DNA of 64,000 bases. It comes from Alphaproteobacteria bacterium (lineage in GTDB: Bacteria; Pseudomonadota; Alphaproteobacteria; Geminicoccales; Geminicoccaceae). Both the position numbers and the translations under genes were made by a program. Positions 31,197 through 39,838 of this stretch are shown here, one piece after another (within the stretch, counting starts at the first letter, position 1; every line of letters starts with the position of its first letter). Below the pieces are notes generated by a model. It did not search any database. It saw only the letters and a program-made list of their open reading frames with translations, and was not told the DNA's origin. Location of the stretch: the NCBI GenBank assembly GCA_026990035.1, contig JALSIM010000016.1:124001-188000 (forward strand), given 5' to 3'.

Positions 31197-31859
31197 ATGT
31201 GGTTCGTCTGGCTCGTTCTCGGAGCGGTGCTCGGCGCCGCGGCCGTCTGGTACTGGCGTGAACAGAACGAGGGCTCGCGCGTCGCCGAAGTCCAGGGGAG
31301 TTGGGAAGCCAAGTACCGGCACGCGCTCGAGGACGTGAAGCGGGCCGATGCCGCCCACGAGGAGACCAAGGAGCGGCTGCGGGCCGCCGAGAGCCGGGTC
31401 GCCGAGCTGGAGGCCGAAAAGGCCCGCCTCGAAGCGCGTCTCGTCGAACGGGAAGGGGAAGCGGAGACCGCCCCCGCCGTGCCGGCTCGGAGCGGGGCCG
31501 CCGCGACCGCGGCACCGCGACGGGGGGACGCCCGGCTCAAGCAGATCGAGGCCAAGCTCGCGCAGCTCCCGGCCGGGTCCAGCGCCCGCAAGGCCCTGCT
31601 CGCCGAGCGCGACCGACTGCGCGCGGGGAAGAAGACCCCCGCCGCCGACGGTGGCGGGGATCTCAAGCGGATCAAGGGAATCGGGCCGACCATCGCGGCC
31701 AAACTCGAGGCCATGGGGATCACCAGCATCGCCCAGATCGCCGAACTCGACGAAGCGGAGGTCGCCCGTATCGAGGAGCAGCTCGCCTTCAAGGGACGGA
31801 TCGCCCGTGAACGCTGGATCGAGCAGGCCCGGGAGATGCTGGCGGCGGAACGGTCCTAG
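31197..31859 (+). CDS. Membrane-anchored coiled-coil protein with helix-hairpin-helix domain
   Basis: This 220-residue protein has an N-terminal membrane helix (residues 3-20), a coiled coil (about 30-90), an Ala/Arg linker, a second short helix, and a C-terminal H3TH-like domain beginning LKRIKGIGPTIAAKLEAMGI and ending in FKGRIARERWIEQAREM. That domain resembles the flap-endonuclease-like helix-hairpin-helix seen in many alphaproteobacterial membrane proteins, and could bind DNA. No catalytic residues are obvious. It converges on the HD hydrolase gene with a 4-base overlap of their ends. Confidence 0.75.
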   Translation: MWFVWLVLGAVLGAAAVWYWREQNEGSRVAEVQGSWEAKYRHALEDVKRADAAHEETKERLRAAESRVAELEAEKARLEARLVEREGEAETAPAVPARSGAAATAAPRRGDARLKQIEAKLAQLPAGSSARKALLAERDRLRAGKKTPAADGGGDLKRIKGIGPTIAAKLEAMGITSIAQIAELDEAEVARIEEQLAFKGRIARERWIEQAREMLAAERS

Positions 31860-32503
31860 GGCGCCAGTTCGCGGGCGAGCTGTTCGAGAAAGCGGTGGAC
31901 GAAGGCCAGCCGGGCCTCGGCCAGGCGGCGGCCGGTGGCGGTCCGCATCAGACCCGGCAGCCGGTCGAGCTTGGTTTTCACATGGTCGAGGGCGGAGGCG
32001 ACATCGTCGAGAGGTCGGCGCTCGGCGAAGGGATCGTCGGGGTCGAACAGCAGCCGCCCCATCCGGCCGCTCACCGCGAACAGCCGGGCGAGGCCGATGG
32101 CGCCGAGGCTTTCGAGGCGGTCGGCGTCCTGGAGGATCTCGGCTTCGCGGCTTCGCGGCTCGATGCCGGCGGAAAAACTGTGGGCCTCGATGGCGTGGTG
32201 CACCGCGTCCAGCCGATCGGCGGGAAAAGCCGCCTCGCGCAGGAGCACGACCGCCCGCTCGGCCGACAGCCGCGACGCCGTGGCGCGGGCCGGCGAATCC
32301 TTGGGCGTGTTGACCAGATCGTGGAGATAGGAGGCCGCCAGCAATACCAGCATGTCGGCCTCGGGCGCCTCGGCCGCCGCGAGCGTCCGGGAGAGCATCC
32401 AGACCCGCCGGAAATGCCCGAGATCGTGCGAGGGATCGCTGTCGTCGCGGGCCCTGACGATCCGCTCCAGACGATCGCGCCAGAGCGCGAGCGTCGGGTT
32501 CAT
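31856..32503 (-). CDS. HD-domain phosphohydrolase
   Basis: This 215-residue protein has the HD metal-site residues in HDLGHFRRVWML (first His), ASYLHDLVN (HD pair), and a later DAVHHAIEAHSF and LQDADRLESLGAIGLAR, resembling YedJ-type metal-dependent phosphohydrolases. The substrate is unknown. Its ATG overlaps the gpsA stop in an ATGA, so it is translated after gpsA. Confidence 0.88.
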   Translation of the reverse strand: MNPTLALWRDRLERIVRARDDSDPSHDLGHFRRVWMLSRTLAAAEAPEADMLVLLAASYLHDLVNTPKDSPARATASRLSAERAVVLLREAAFPADRLDAVHHAIEAHSFSAGIEPRSREAEILQDADRLESLGAIGLARLFAVSGRMGRLLFDPDDPFAERRPLDDVASALDHVKTKLDRLPGLMRTATGRRLAEARLAFVHRFLEQLARELAP

Positions 32504-33486
32504 TCCCGGGCCGCCGGGGGGCGGGCGAGCAGGGTTTCGACCGCCCGATCCACCGACCAGGCGCCCTCGATGATGCGGGCGACGGCGTGGCTCACCGGCA
32601 GTTCGACATCCTGCTCGGCGGCGAGTTCGCAGGCCGCCTGCGCGGTCCACACCCCTTCGCAGAGCGGTGCGTCGGAGCCCAGCAGGGTGGCGAGCGGGGC
32701 CCCGCAGCCGAGTTCGAAACCGAAGCGGGTGTTGCGGGAGCTCAGGCTGGTCGCGGTGAGCAACAGATCGCCCATGCCGGCGAGGCCGGTGAAGGTCGCC
32801 GGTCGGGCACCCAGGGCCGTGCCCAGGCGCGTGATTTCGGCGAGGCCGCGGGTGATCAGCGCCGCCCGGGCGTTTTCCCCGAGGCCGCGTCCCATCACGA
32901 TGCCGGCGGCGATGGCGACGACGTTCTTGAGGGCGGCGCCGATCTCGACCCCGACCAGATCGTCGCCGGGATAGAGGCGGAAACTGGTGCTGCCCAGCTC
33001 CTCCGCCAGCTCGCGGGCGAGGCCGATGCCCGCCGCCGCGACGACCAGCGCGGTGGGCAGACCGCGGGCGACCTCGTCGGCGAAGGAGGGGCCGGAGAGC
33101 ACCGCCAGGGCGCAGTCGGGACATTCCTCGGCCAGAGCCTCGCTCAGCCGACGATGGCTGCTCCGCTCGAGCCCCTTGGCGCAGATCACCAGCACGCGGC
33201 CGCGATCCGAGAGCCGTCGGGCGGTGGCCCGGAGATGCTGGGCCGGTACCGCGAGCAGCAGGATGCGGCAGCCGTCGAGGGCCAGCGGATCGGCCGTCAG
33301 CCTGATCGCCGGATGGAGGACGATGCCGGGAAGGTAACGCCCGTTGACGCGGCTGCGGGCGATGCGGGCCATGGCCGCACCGTCGCGCCCCCACAACACC
33401 ACTTCGTGGCCGCTGCGCGCCAATACCTGGGCGAGAGCCGTTCCCCAACTGCCGCTTCCGACGACACCGATCGCTGGCTCTGGCAT
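32500..33486 (-). CDS. gpsA: GpsA, NAD(P)H-dependent glycerol-3-phosphate dehydrogenase
   Basis: GpsA reduces dihydroxyacetone phosphate to sn-glycerol-3-phosphate for phospholipid synthesis. The Rossmann motif is GVVGSGSWGTALAQVLARSG, VICAKGLE and GPSFADEVARGLPTA mark the family, the catalytic lysine is in GAALKNVVAIAAGI, and GLAGMGDLLLTATS is the C-terminal hallmark. Length is 328 residues. It sits about 100 bases downstream of the amino-acid dehydrogenase. Confidence 0.95.
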   Translation of the reverse strand: MPEPAIGVVGSGSWGTALAQVLARSGHEVVLWGRDGAAMARIARSRVNGRYLPGIVLHPAIRLTADPLALDGCRILLLAVPAQHLRATARRLSDRGRVLVICAKGLERSSHRRLSEALAEECPDCALAVLSGPSFADEVARGLPTALVVAAAGIGLARELAEELGSTSFRLYPGDDLVGVEIGAALKNVVAIAAGIVMGRGLGENARAALITRGLAEITRLGTALGARPATFTGLAGMGDLLLTATSLSSRNTRFGFELGCGAPLATLLGSDAPLCEGVWTAQAACELAAEQDVELPVSHAVARIIEGAWSVDRAVETLLARPPAARE

Positions 33487-33587
33487 GGCCTCGTTTCGGT
33501 AGCATGGAACCTCCCACCCTTTCTACAGGAGATCCCGGCGAGGGCCAGTATCAGGAATGCCGCGCCATGTTTCCCGCAGCGACAGGA

Positions 33588-34646
33588 TCAGGCGGCGCGG
33601 GCACGTCGGGCTCGGGCGACGATCTCGCGCGCCATGGCGTCGGCGACCCGGTGGGTGGGGACCTCCCGGCGCGCCGCCCGGGCGAAGATCTCCGTCAGAC
33701 GCTCGCCGATCACTTCGAGCCGCTGGCGGGCCCGCTCCGGACGATAGCCCTCGGGATGCAGCTCCTCGGCGATGTTGATCACCCCGCCGGCGTTGATCAC
33801 GTAGTCGGGGGCGTACAGGATGCGACGTTCGTGCAGGCCGTCGCCGTGCCGTTCGGTGGCGAGCTGGTTGTTGGCGGCACCGGCGACCACGGCGCAGCGC
33901 AGCCGCGGCAGGCTGTGATCGTCGATCACCGCCCCGAGCGCGCAGGGCGCCAGCACTTCACAGGGGGTCTCCAGGATCTCCGCGCCACTCACCACCCGCG
34001 CACCGAACCGCCGGGCGGCTTCGCCCGCCCGCCCCGGATCGAGATCGGCGACCACCAGCCGGGCCCCCTCCATGGCCAGGAGCTCCGCGAGATGCATGCC
34101 GACATGGCCGAGCCCCTGCAGGGCGACGGTGATCCCCGCCAGACCGTCGCGACCGAGACGGTGCCGCACCGCGACCCGGATCCCGGCGAGCACGCCGCGG
34201 GCGGTCATCGGCGAGGGATCGCCGCTGCCACCGCTGGCGCGGCCGAGAACGAAACGGGTGACGCCACCGGCGAGGTCCATGTCCGCCGGTGTGGTGCCGA
34301 CGTCCTCGCCGGTGTAGTAGCGGCCGCCGAAACCCTCGACCGCGCGGCCGAAGGCGCGCCAGAGCTCGGGCGACTTGTCGCGCCGCGGGTCACCGATGAT
34401 CACGCTCTTGCCGCCGCCGAAAGGAAGGCCGGCCATCGCCGTCTTGTAGGTCATGCCGCGGGAAAGGCGGAGCACGTCGGCGAGGGCTTCGCCGTCGCTC
34501 GCGTAGGGCCACATGCGGCAGCCGCCGATCGCCGGCCCCAAGGTCGTGTCGTGCAGGGCGATGATCGCCCTGAGGCCGCTTTCCCGGTGGTGGAGGAAGC
34601 GCACGTCCTCGTGGTCGTCGAACTCCGCATGCGAGAAAAGATCCAT
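33588..34646 (-). CDS. Leu/Val/Phe-type amino acid dehydrogenase
   Basis: This 352-residue NAD-dependent oxidative deaminase belongs to the Glu/Leu/Phe/Val dehydrogenase family. Catalytic lysines lie in RGMTYKTAMAGLPFGGGKSVI. DDHEDVRFLHHRESGLRAIIALHDT is the leucine dehydrogenase-type N-terminus, and ITVALQGLGHVGMHLAELL is the NAD motif. The specific substrate is probably a branched-chain amino acid. The ATG at 34646 matches known N-termini. About 260 bases upstream carry no gene and a TTAA-N7-TGAA site at 34844. Confidence 0.9.
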   Translation of the reverse strand: MDLFSHAEFDDHEDVRFLHHRESGLRAIIALHDTTLGPAIGGCRMWPYASDGEALADVLRLSRGMTYKTAMAGLPFGGGKSVIIGDPRRDKSPELWRAFGRAVEGFGGRYYTGEDVGTTPADMDLAGGVTRFVLGRASGGSGDPSPMTARGVLAGIRVAVRHRLGRDGLAGITVALQGLGHVGMHLAELLAMEGARLVVADLDPGRAGEAARRFGARVVSGAEILETPCEVLAPCALGAVIDDHSLPRLRCAVVAGAANNQLATERHGDGLHERRILYAPDYVINAGGVINIAEELHPEGYRPERARQRLEVIGERLTEIFARAARREVPTHRVADAMAREIVARARRARAA

Positions 34647-34843
34647 GGCGGTATCCCCGGTTCGGGCACGAAGTTCTTCGCGCACGATTTTACGCCCCGC
34701 GGCGAGGAACATGTTTGCCGAGCGAAGCTGCACCACGGATTTTCCGAAAGCATCCACCCGAACGCGGATCTCTTCCGAAACGTTCTTGCGGAAGCCGGCC
34801 GCTTCCTCGCACAACCGTCCGCGAGGATCCTGCCAGCCAATCG

Positions 34844-34858
34844 TTAAGCTCCGGTGAA
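34844..34858. promoter_or_regulatory. Second CtrA-like TTAA-N7-TGAA site
   Basis: TTAAGCTCCGGTGAA lies about 200 bases upstream of the amino-acid dehydrogenase start, in the otherwise featureless 34647-34908 gap. It matches the variant seen at 9428-9442. This is weak evidence on its own. Confidence 0.2.
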
Positions 34859-34908
34859 CTTCCGCCGGTTCCCGGTGCCGGGGCGACGACCGCCGCCCGC
34901 CCCGCGGG

Positions 34909-36531
34909 TCAGGAATCGAGCGCGTCGAGCTGCTTCTTGACCTCTTCGTATTGCGGCGTGTTCGCCGGCAACATCGAAAGGAGGCGATTCCACAGATCGC
35001 GCGCCCGGCCCACCTCGCCCCGCTGCGCCGCGGCCAGACCGAGATAGAAGAGGGCGTCGGGCTGATCGGCGTCGAGGGTGTTGACCGTCTCGAAGGCGGC
35101 GATCACCCGATCGGGCAGCGGATCCTCGGCGGGCACCGTCTCCAGCAGGGCGAGGGCGTAGTCGAGCTGGGCCTCGACATCCTCGGGCAGCTTGCGGGCG
35201 AGGGTGCCGTAGACCTCGGCCGCCTCCTCGCGCCGGCCCAGCACCCGGTAGGAGCGGGCCAGCATGCGCCAGCCCTCGAGGTCCTCGGGCTGCCGCTCGA
35301 GCCGGGCCGCGAGGCGATCGACCATGCCGGCGATCATCGCCCTCTGCTCCTCCGGGCTCATCCGGCTGGCGGCTTCGACGGCCTCGCGGTCGACCCCCCC
35401 GTCGGCGCCGGCCGCCGGCTCCTCGAGACCGAGCTCGACGGCCAGGGTGGCGAGCTGATCGAGCACGAAGGGGGCTTCGGCGAAGATTTCGCGGGCACGG
35501 GTCAGGGCCGCGAGCGCCGCCTCCTCCTCGCCGCCGGTGGCCCGCAAGCGGACGAGCTCGATCCAGCTCTGCCAGTCTTCCGGGTTCTCCTCCACCGACC
35601 GCGCGAGGCGATCGGCCTCTTCGGCGCTGCTCAGGGTGCCCACTTCGGCGAGCAGGGGCTCGACATCGGCGTCCAGCTCCTCGGCCACCGCCAGGATCCG
35701 GCTGCGGAGCTGCGGCAGCCAGGGAGCGTCGCTGATCGAATCCCGCCCCAGGTCGAGGTAGGCGGAAAGGGCCTTGTCGAATTCGCCGGCCTGTTCGTAG
35801 GCGAGGCCGATGTAGAAGCGGGCGCGGGGGTCGCGGGGATTGCGCTCGAGTTCGCGTTCGAACGCCGCCTTGGCGGCGGGCGTGACCATCCCCTGGGCGG
35901 CGAGGGTCAGCGCCTCGCCGAGGGCACCGGCGACCCCGGGGAGTTCGGGGGCCCGGTTTTCCACCTGCTGATAGGCGAGCGCGGCGCCGGTGTAGCGGCC
36001 GAGGACGATGTTCGAACGGGCGAGCATCAGCCAGCCGTCGACATCGTCGGGCTGTTCGGCGAGCCGCTTTTCCAGATTCGCCACCATCTCCTCGACATTG
36101 GGCAGATCGCCGTCGGCCCCGGCCATCCGGGCTTCGCCGCCCGGCAGATCGTTCCGCGAGGCGAGGGGCAAGTCGGGCAGGTCCGGACGGCCGAGGTAGA
36201 GATAGAACGCCGCGCTGGCGATCGGGACCAGGAAGGCGGCGATCATCGCCACCGCACGCAGCGGCCGCACTTCCCGTGCCTCCTCCCGTTCGCTCTCCCC
36301 GGCGATCGTCAGCATCCGCCGCTTGATTTCGGTTTCCGCCGCCTTGGCCGCCACCTCGTCGACCAGCCCCAGTTCACGATCGCGGGCGAGCTCTTCGAGC
36401 TGGGCCCGACAAACGGCGAGTTCGGCCTCGATCCGTCCGAGCTTCTGCCGCTGCCGCCAGACCGGCCAGACCAGCAGCACGGTGGTCAGCAGCGCGAGTG
36501 CCGAGAATGCGGCGATCTGCCAAGCAAGCAT
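34909..36531 (-). CDS. ccmI: CcmI-like c-type cytochrome biogenesis TPR protein
   Basis: The 540-residue protein starts with a membrane helix (about 5-24) and a short coiled segment containing RDRELGLVDEVAAKAAETEIKRR, the CcmI hallmark, then a second membrane helix (about 93-112) and a series of TPR units to the end. CcmI presents apocytochrome c to the haem ligation complex in the periplasm. Other ccm genes are not in the window. It has more TPRs than the usual 400-residue form. Confidence 0.88.
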   Translation of the reverse strand: MLAWQIAAFSALALLTTVLLVWPVWRQRQKLGRIEAELAVCRAQLEELARDRELGLVDEVAAKAAETEIKRRMLTIAGESEREEAREVRPLRAVAMIAAFLVPIASAAFYLYLGRPDLPDLPLASRNDLPGGEARMAGADGDLPNVEEMVANLEKRLAEQPDDVDGWLMLARSNIVLGRYTGAALAYQQVENRAPELPGVAGALGEALTLAAQGMVTPAAKAAFERELERNPRDPRARFYIGLAYEQAGEFDKALSAYLDLGRDSISDAPWLPQLRSRILAVAEELDADVEPLLAEVGTLSSAEEADRLARSVEENPEDWQSWIELVRLRATGGEEEAALAALTRAREIFAEAPFVLDQLATLAVELGLEEPAAGADGGVDREAVEAASRMSPEEQRAMIAGMVDRLAARLERQPEDLEGWRMLARSYRVLGRREEAAEVYGTLARKLPEDVEAQLDYALALLETVPAEDPLPDRVIAAFETVNTLDADQPDALFYLGLAAAQRGEVGRARDLWNRLLSMLPANTPQYEEVKKQLDALDS

Positions 36532-36699
36532 GGAATCACCCCCGCGTTTCGTCGGGGATCTATTTGGCTTGGGCCGCGGCTCCGGCAAGCGACGCCGTGT
36601 CGCGTCACCCGCTGGCGTGGCGGGAATGTCGCGCCGGCCGGCGCATCGGCGCCGTTTTCCGCCCGCCGTCGCCCGAAATGCTGGTTTTTCATGACCAAG

Positions 36700-36717
36700 G
36701 TTTCATCTTTCTTTCAT
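36700..36717 (+). promoter_or_regulatory. Tandem TTTCAT repeats upstream of the cupin gene
   Basis: GTTTCAT-CTTT-CTTTCAT has a 7-4-7 layout, with a third TTTTCAT 14 bases upstream (36686-36692). The spacing imitates a Pho box (CTGTCAT repeats), with 6 of 7 and 5 of 7 matches. It lies 53 bases before the cupin ATG and about 170 bases before ccmI on the other strand. Which regulator binds, if any, is unknown. Confidence 0.3.
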
Positions 36718-36770
36718 CTTCCCGTAGGCGGATCGCAGGTGTCCGGCGGGTGGGGGGACGGAGGTCCGCG

Positions 36771-37334
36771 ATGGGCGAGAACAGGGAGTACGGGACGATC
36801 CGGCTGCGGCCGGTGGCGCCGGAGGTGATCCGGCTCGCGGAGGATGCGCGGGTTCCCAACAATCCCCGGCTGCCGGTGCTGGTCTACGGGGGCGTGCTCG
36901 ATGCGGCCGCCGACGATCTCGCCGGGAGCTTCGCGGCGCTGTTCGCGGGCAACGGCTGGGGCGGCATCTGGTACGACGGCATCTTCCGCTTTCCGCACTA
37001 TCACAGCACCGCCCACGAGGCCCTCGGGATCGCCCGCGGGCGGGCGCGTCTGCGCCTCGGCGGGGCATCCGGGATCGAACGCGAGGTGGCGGCCGGTGAT
37101 GCGCTGGTCCTCCCTGCCGGCACCGGCCACGAGAACCTCGGATCGAGCCCCGATCTGCTGGTGGTCGGCGCCTATCCGCCGGGGCAGCGGTGGGATCTGC
37201 TGCGCGGCGGAGCGGACGCGCGGGTCCGGGCCAGGATCGCCCGCGTCCCGCGGCCCGCCACCGATCCCCTGTTCGGCAGGGAGGGACCCTTGCCGCGCCT
37301 CTGGAGCCGCTGCCCGATCGGTGGAGATCGATGA
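36771..37334 (+). CDS. Cupin-domain protein, function unknown
   Basis: This 187-residue single cupin shows the metal-site motif as FRFPHYHSTAHEALGIARGRA (two histidines, then a His-Glu pair) and the second motif GDALVLPAGTGHENLG. It could be a small oxygenase, isomerase or sensor; the substrate is not predictable. GGACGGAGG lies about 7 bases before the ATG at 36771. It converges on the mesaconyl-CoA hydratase gene. Confidence 0.8.
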   Translation: MGENREYGTIRLRPVAPEVIRLAEDARVPNNPRLPVLVYGGVLDAAADDLAGSFAALFAGNGWGGIWYDGIFRFPHYHSTAHEALGIARGRARLRLGGASGIEREVAAGDALVLPAGTGHENLGSSPDLLVVGAYPPGQRWDLLRGGADARVRARIARVPRPATDPLFGREGPLPRLWSRCPIGGDR

Positions 37335-37410
37335 CCGCGACTCCCCTCCCGCCCGGCGCCGGGACCGTCACCCCCCTGCAGCGGCGGGACCCGGCGCGGG
37401 TTCGCGCCGC

Positions 37411-38493
37411 TCACGAGTGTTCTCCGCTCCCGATCGCCGCCGCCCGCCGCGGCATCAGGCCCCAGTAATCGAAGTCCAGCAGCACTTCGGGGAGGTAACC
37501 TCCGTCCCTGTCCCACAGCGGAAAGCCGGCCGCCGGCCGGTTCTTGACGGCGACGAGGCGCAGCCGCAGGGCGCCGACATCCTCGCGCCCCGGCAGCTCG
37601 GCCTTCGCGAGCACCTCCGACCAGGCGTAGACCGTGTCTCCGGCGAGACAGGGATTGGCGTGGGTGCCGGCATTGATCGCCAGGATGTGGAGCAGATTGC
37701 CGAGGCCGTTGAAGGACAGCGCGCGGGCGAGGGAGATCACCACCCCGCCGTAGACGATGCAGGCGCCGAGCCGGCCCTGCCGCTCGAGATGGTCGTTGAA
37801 ATGCACCCGCGCGGTGTTCTGGTAGAGACGGGTGGCGAGGCGGTGCTCGCTTTCCATCACCCCCATCCCGTCGACATGGTCGATCCTCTCGCCCGGCTCG
37901 TAGTCCTCGAAGAACCAAGAGGATCCGGTGACCGCCGGATCGATCCGCACCGGGCCGAGGCCGGGGGGCGGGGCGAGCTCCGCGGCGTCGACCGCCGTCG
38001 CCAGGGCCGGGGTGCGGGCGACCGCGGTGCGGGTCTCGGGATCGCGTTTGCGGACCAGCACCCAGCGCACGTATTCGAGCACGGGCGTACCGCCTTCCTT
38101 GAATCCCCGTGTGCGCACCCAGACGATCCCGGCCTTGCCGCTCGAGGTTTCCCGGAGTCCGATCACCTCCGAAACCGCGGAGAGCGTGTCGCCGGGGTAG
38201 ACGAGATCCAGGAACCGGCCCTCGGCATAGCCGAGATTGGCGACGGCGTTCAGGGAAACGTCCGGGACGCTGCGGCCGAAGACGAGATGGAAGGCCAGCA
38301 GATCCTCGATCGGCGGTCGCGGCAGACCGTTGGCGCGGGCGAAGGGGACGCTGCAGTGCTGGGCGAAGCGGGAGCCGGTGAGTGCCAGATAGAGCGCCGC
38401 ATCCCCCTCGGTCACGGTGCGCGGCGGTGCGTGGCGGAGCTCCTGGCCGAGAGCGAAATCCTCGAAGAAATTGCCGATCCGGGTCTTGCGCAT
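37411..38493 (-). CDS. mch: Mesaconyl-CoA hydratase (beta-methylmalyl-CoA dehydratase), MaoC-like
   Basis: This 360-residue double hot-dog hydratase closely resembles the Rhodobacter ethylmalonyl-CoA pathway enzyme: N-terminal NFFEDFALGQELRHAPPRTVT, then VPDVSLNAVANLGYAEGRFL, and in the second half ERIDHVDGMGVMESEHRLAT and IVYGGVVISLARALSFNGL. It interconverts mesaconyl-CoA and beta-methylmalyl-CoA during acetyl-CoA assimilation. No other gene of the pathway is in the window. The ATG at 38493 fits the family start. Confidence 0.92.
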   Translation of the reverse strand: MRKTRIGNFFEDFALGQELRHAPPRTVTEGDAALYLALTGSRFAQHCSVPFARANGLPRPPIEDLLAFHLVFGRSVPDVSLNAVANLGYAEGRFLDLVYPGDTLSAVSEVIGLRETSSGKAGIVWVRTRGFKEGGTPVLEYVRWVLVRKRDPETRTAVARTPALATAVDAAELAPPPGLGPVRIDPAVTGSSWFFEDYEPGERIDHVDGMGVMESEHRLATRLYQNTARVHFNDHLERQGRLGACIVYGGVVISLARALSFNGLGNLLHILAINAGTHANPCLAGDTVYAWSEVLAKAELPGREDVGALRLRLVAVKNRPAAGFPLWDRDGGYLPEVLLDFDYWGLMPRRAAAIGSGEHS

Positions 38494-38618
38494 GATGTCC
38501 CCCGCGACGCCTTCGCAGCCCGTGGGTAGCGCAGCCCCGTGCCGCTGCAAACCCCGGGGCGGCTCGCCGCCGCCATCGGAATCGCTTAGTCTGTCGTGCG
38601 GGAGGAGCCGATCACGCG

Positions 38619-39554
38619 ATGGCCAAGGTGGTTTTCACCCACAAGCCGGGTTCGCGCTACGATGATCTGCCCGAGTGGCGCTACCATTTCCCGCGGACGT
38701 ATCTGCGCCAGGTCGAGGCGGCGCTGGGCGATTTCATCGTCTATTACGAGCCCGGCCGCCGGGGTCCCGGCGACAATCTGCGGGAAGGGAGGAAGGCCTA
38801 TTTCGCCACCGCCAGGCTCGTGCGCATCGAGCGCGATCCGACGCGGGGCGACCACTATTACGCCCATGTCGAGGACTATCTGGAGTTCCTCCGTCCGGTG
38901 CCGTTCCGCGAGGACGGGTTTTACTACGAACACCGTCTGCGCAAGGGGGACGGCACCGTCAACAAGGGGGCGTTCGGTCGGGCGGTACGGGTACTCGATG
39001 ATTACGAGTACGAGCTGATCTGCCGGGCCGGCTTCGCGGAGGAACTGGGGATGGAGCCGCCATCGCTGCCGTCTGTGCCGGAACGGATGCTCGCCGAGCC
39101 GCCGGCGGTGTTCGCGCGGCCGATCGTCGAGACACTGGTGACCCGCCCGTTCCGCGACCGGGCCTTCGCCCGGGCGGTGCAGGGGGCCTACGGGCAGACC
39201 TGTGCCTTCACCGGGCTCCGCATCATCAATGGCGGTGGCCGACCGGAAGTCCAGGCCGCCCATATCCGGCCGGTGGCCGATCAGGGGCCGGATTCGGTGC
39301 GCAACGGCATCGCCCTTTCGGCCACCCTGCACTGGTTGTTCGATCGCGGCCTCGTCTCGATCGCACCCGATCACGGGATTCTGGTGGCCGAGCGGCAAAT
39401 CCCGGAAAGACTGTTGTCGCTGCTCAATCCCGACCGCCGCATCCGTCTGCCGAGTGATCCGCGTCTGCGGCCGGCGCCGGCCTTTCTCGAATATCACCGG
39501 CAGCGGGTCTTCAAGGGTTCGTCCACTTCCACTTCGAGGCGGAGGATCAGATAG
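38619..39554 (+). CDS. HNH endonuclease family protein
   Basis: The 311-residue protein has an N-terminal half with WRYHFPRTYL and FIVYYEPGRRG, of a type often fused to HNH domains, and a C-terminal HNH region: AAHIRPVADQGPDSVRNGIA then LSATLHWLFDRGLVSI. Such genes are common in alphaproteobacterial chromosomes; the role (restriction, repair or other) is unproven. No methyltransferase lies nearby. Its last 61 bases overlap the antisense end of the AtuA C-terminal gene. Confidence 0.85.
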   Translation: MAKVVFTHKPGSRYDDLPEWRYHFPRTYLRQVEAALGDFIVYYEPGRRGPGDNLREGRKAYFATARLVRIERDPTRGDHYYAHVEDYLEFLRPVPFREDGFYYEHRLRKGDGTVNKGAFGRAVRVLDDYEYELICRAGFAEELGMEPPSLPSVPERMLAEPPAVFARPIVETLVTRPFRDRAFARAVQGAYGQTCAFTGLRIINGGGRPEVQAAHIRPVADQGPDSVRNGIALSATLHWLFDRGLVSIAPDHGILVAERQIPERLLSLLNPDRRIRLPSDPRLRPAPAFLEYHRQRVFKGSSTSTSRRRIR

Positions 39555-39838
39555 CTCCAGGATTTGCCGTGGCCGTCGAGATTGAGGGACCGGTTGACGC
39601 CGCCCTCGAGGGCTTCGCGCATGACGATGTTGAGCCCCCGGAGATGTGGCAGGGCGTGGATCTCGACGGGGCCGCGCAGGAGCCGCGGGAATTCGCGCCG
39701 GAGGCGGTCGGGGGTGAGCTGGCGGAGGACGGCCGCGTAATGGGCCGGATCCTCGATCCAGACCGAGACGTTGGAAGTGTTCCCCTTGTCGCCCGCCCGG
39801 GCATGGGCGATGTCCCGAAGACGCACCCGCCGGCTCAT
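39494..39838 (-). CDS. AtuA-like ferredoxin-fold domain protein
   Basis: This 114-residue protein corresponds to the small C-terminal domain of AtuA-type proteins, starting RLRDIAHARAGDKGNTSNVS and continuing with FPRLLRGPVEIHALPHLRGLN. In some bacteria it is fused to the large AtuA domain; here it is separate but overlaps the large gene in an ATGA (39835-39838), implying the two polypeptides work together. Confidence 0.88.
   Translation of the reverse strand: MSRRVRLRDIAHARAGDKGNTSNVSVWIEDPAHYAAVLRQLTPDRLRREFPRLLRGPVEIHALPHLRGLNIVMREALEGGVNRSLNLDGHGKSWSYLILRLEVEVDEPLKTRCR

Noticed and set aside
34647-34908. Gap before the amino-acid dehydrogenase as a hidden gene
   Set aside because: An in-frame extension of the dehydrogenase exists, but its residues do not fit the family; otherwise nothing convincing.
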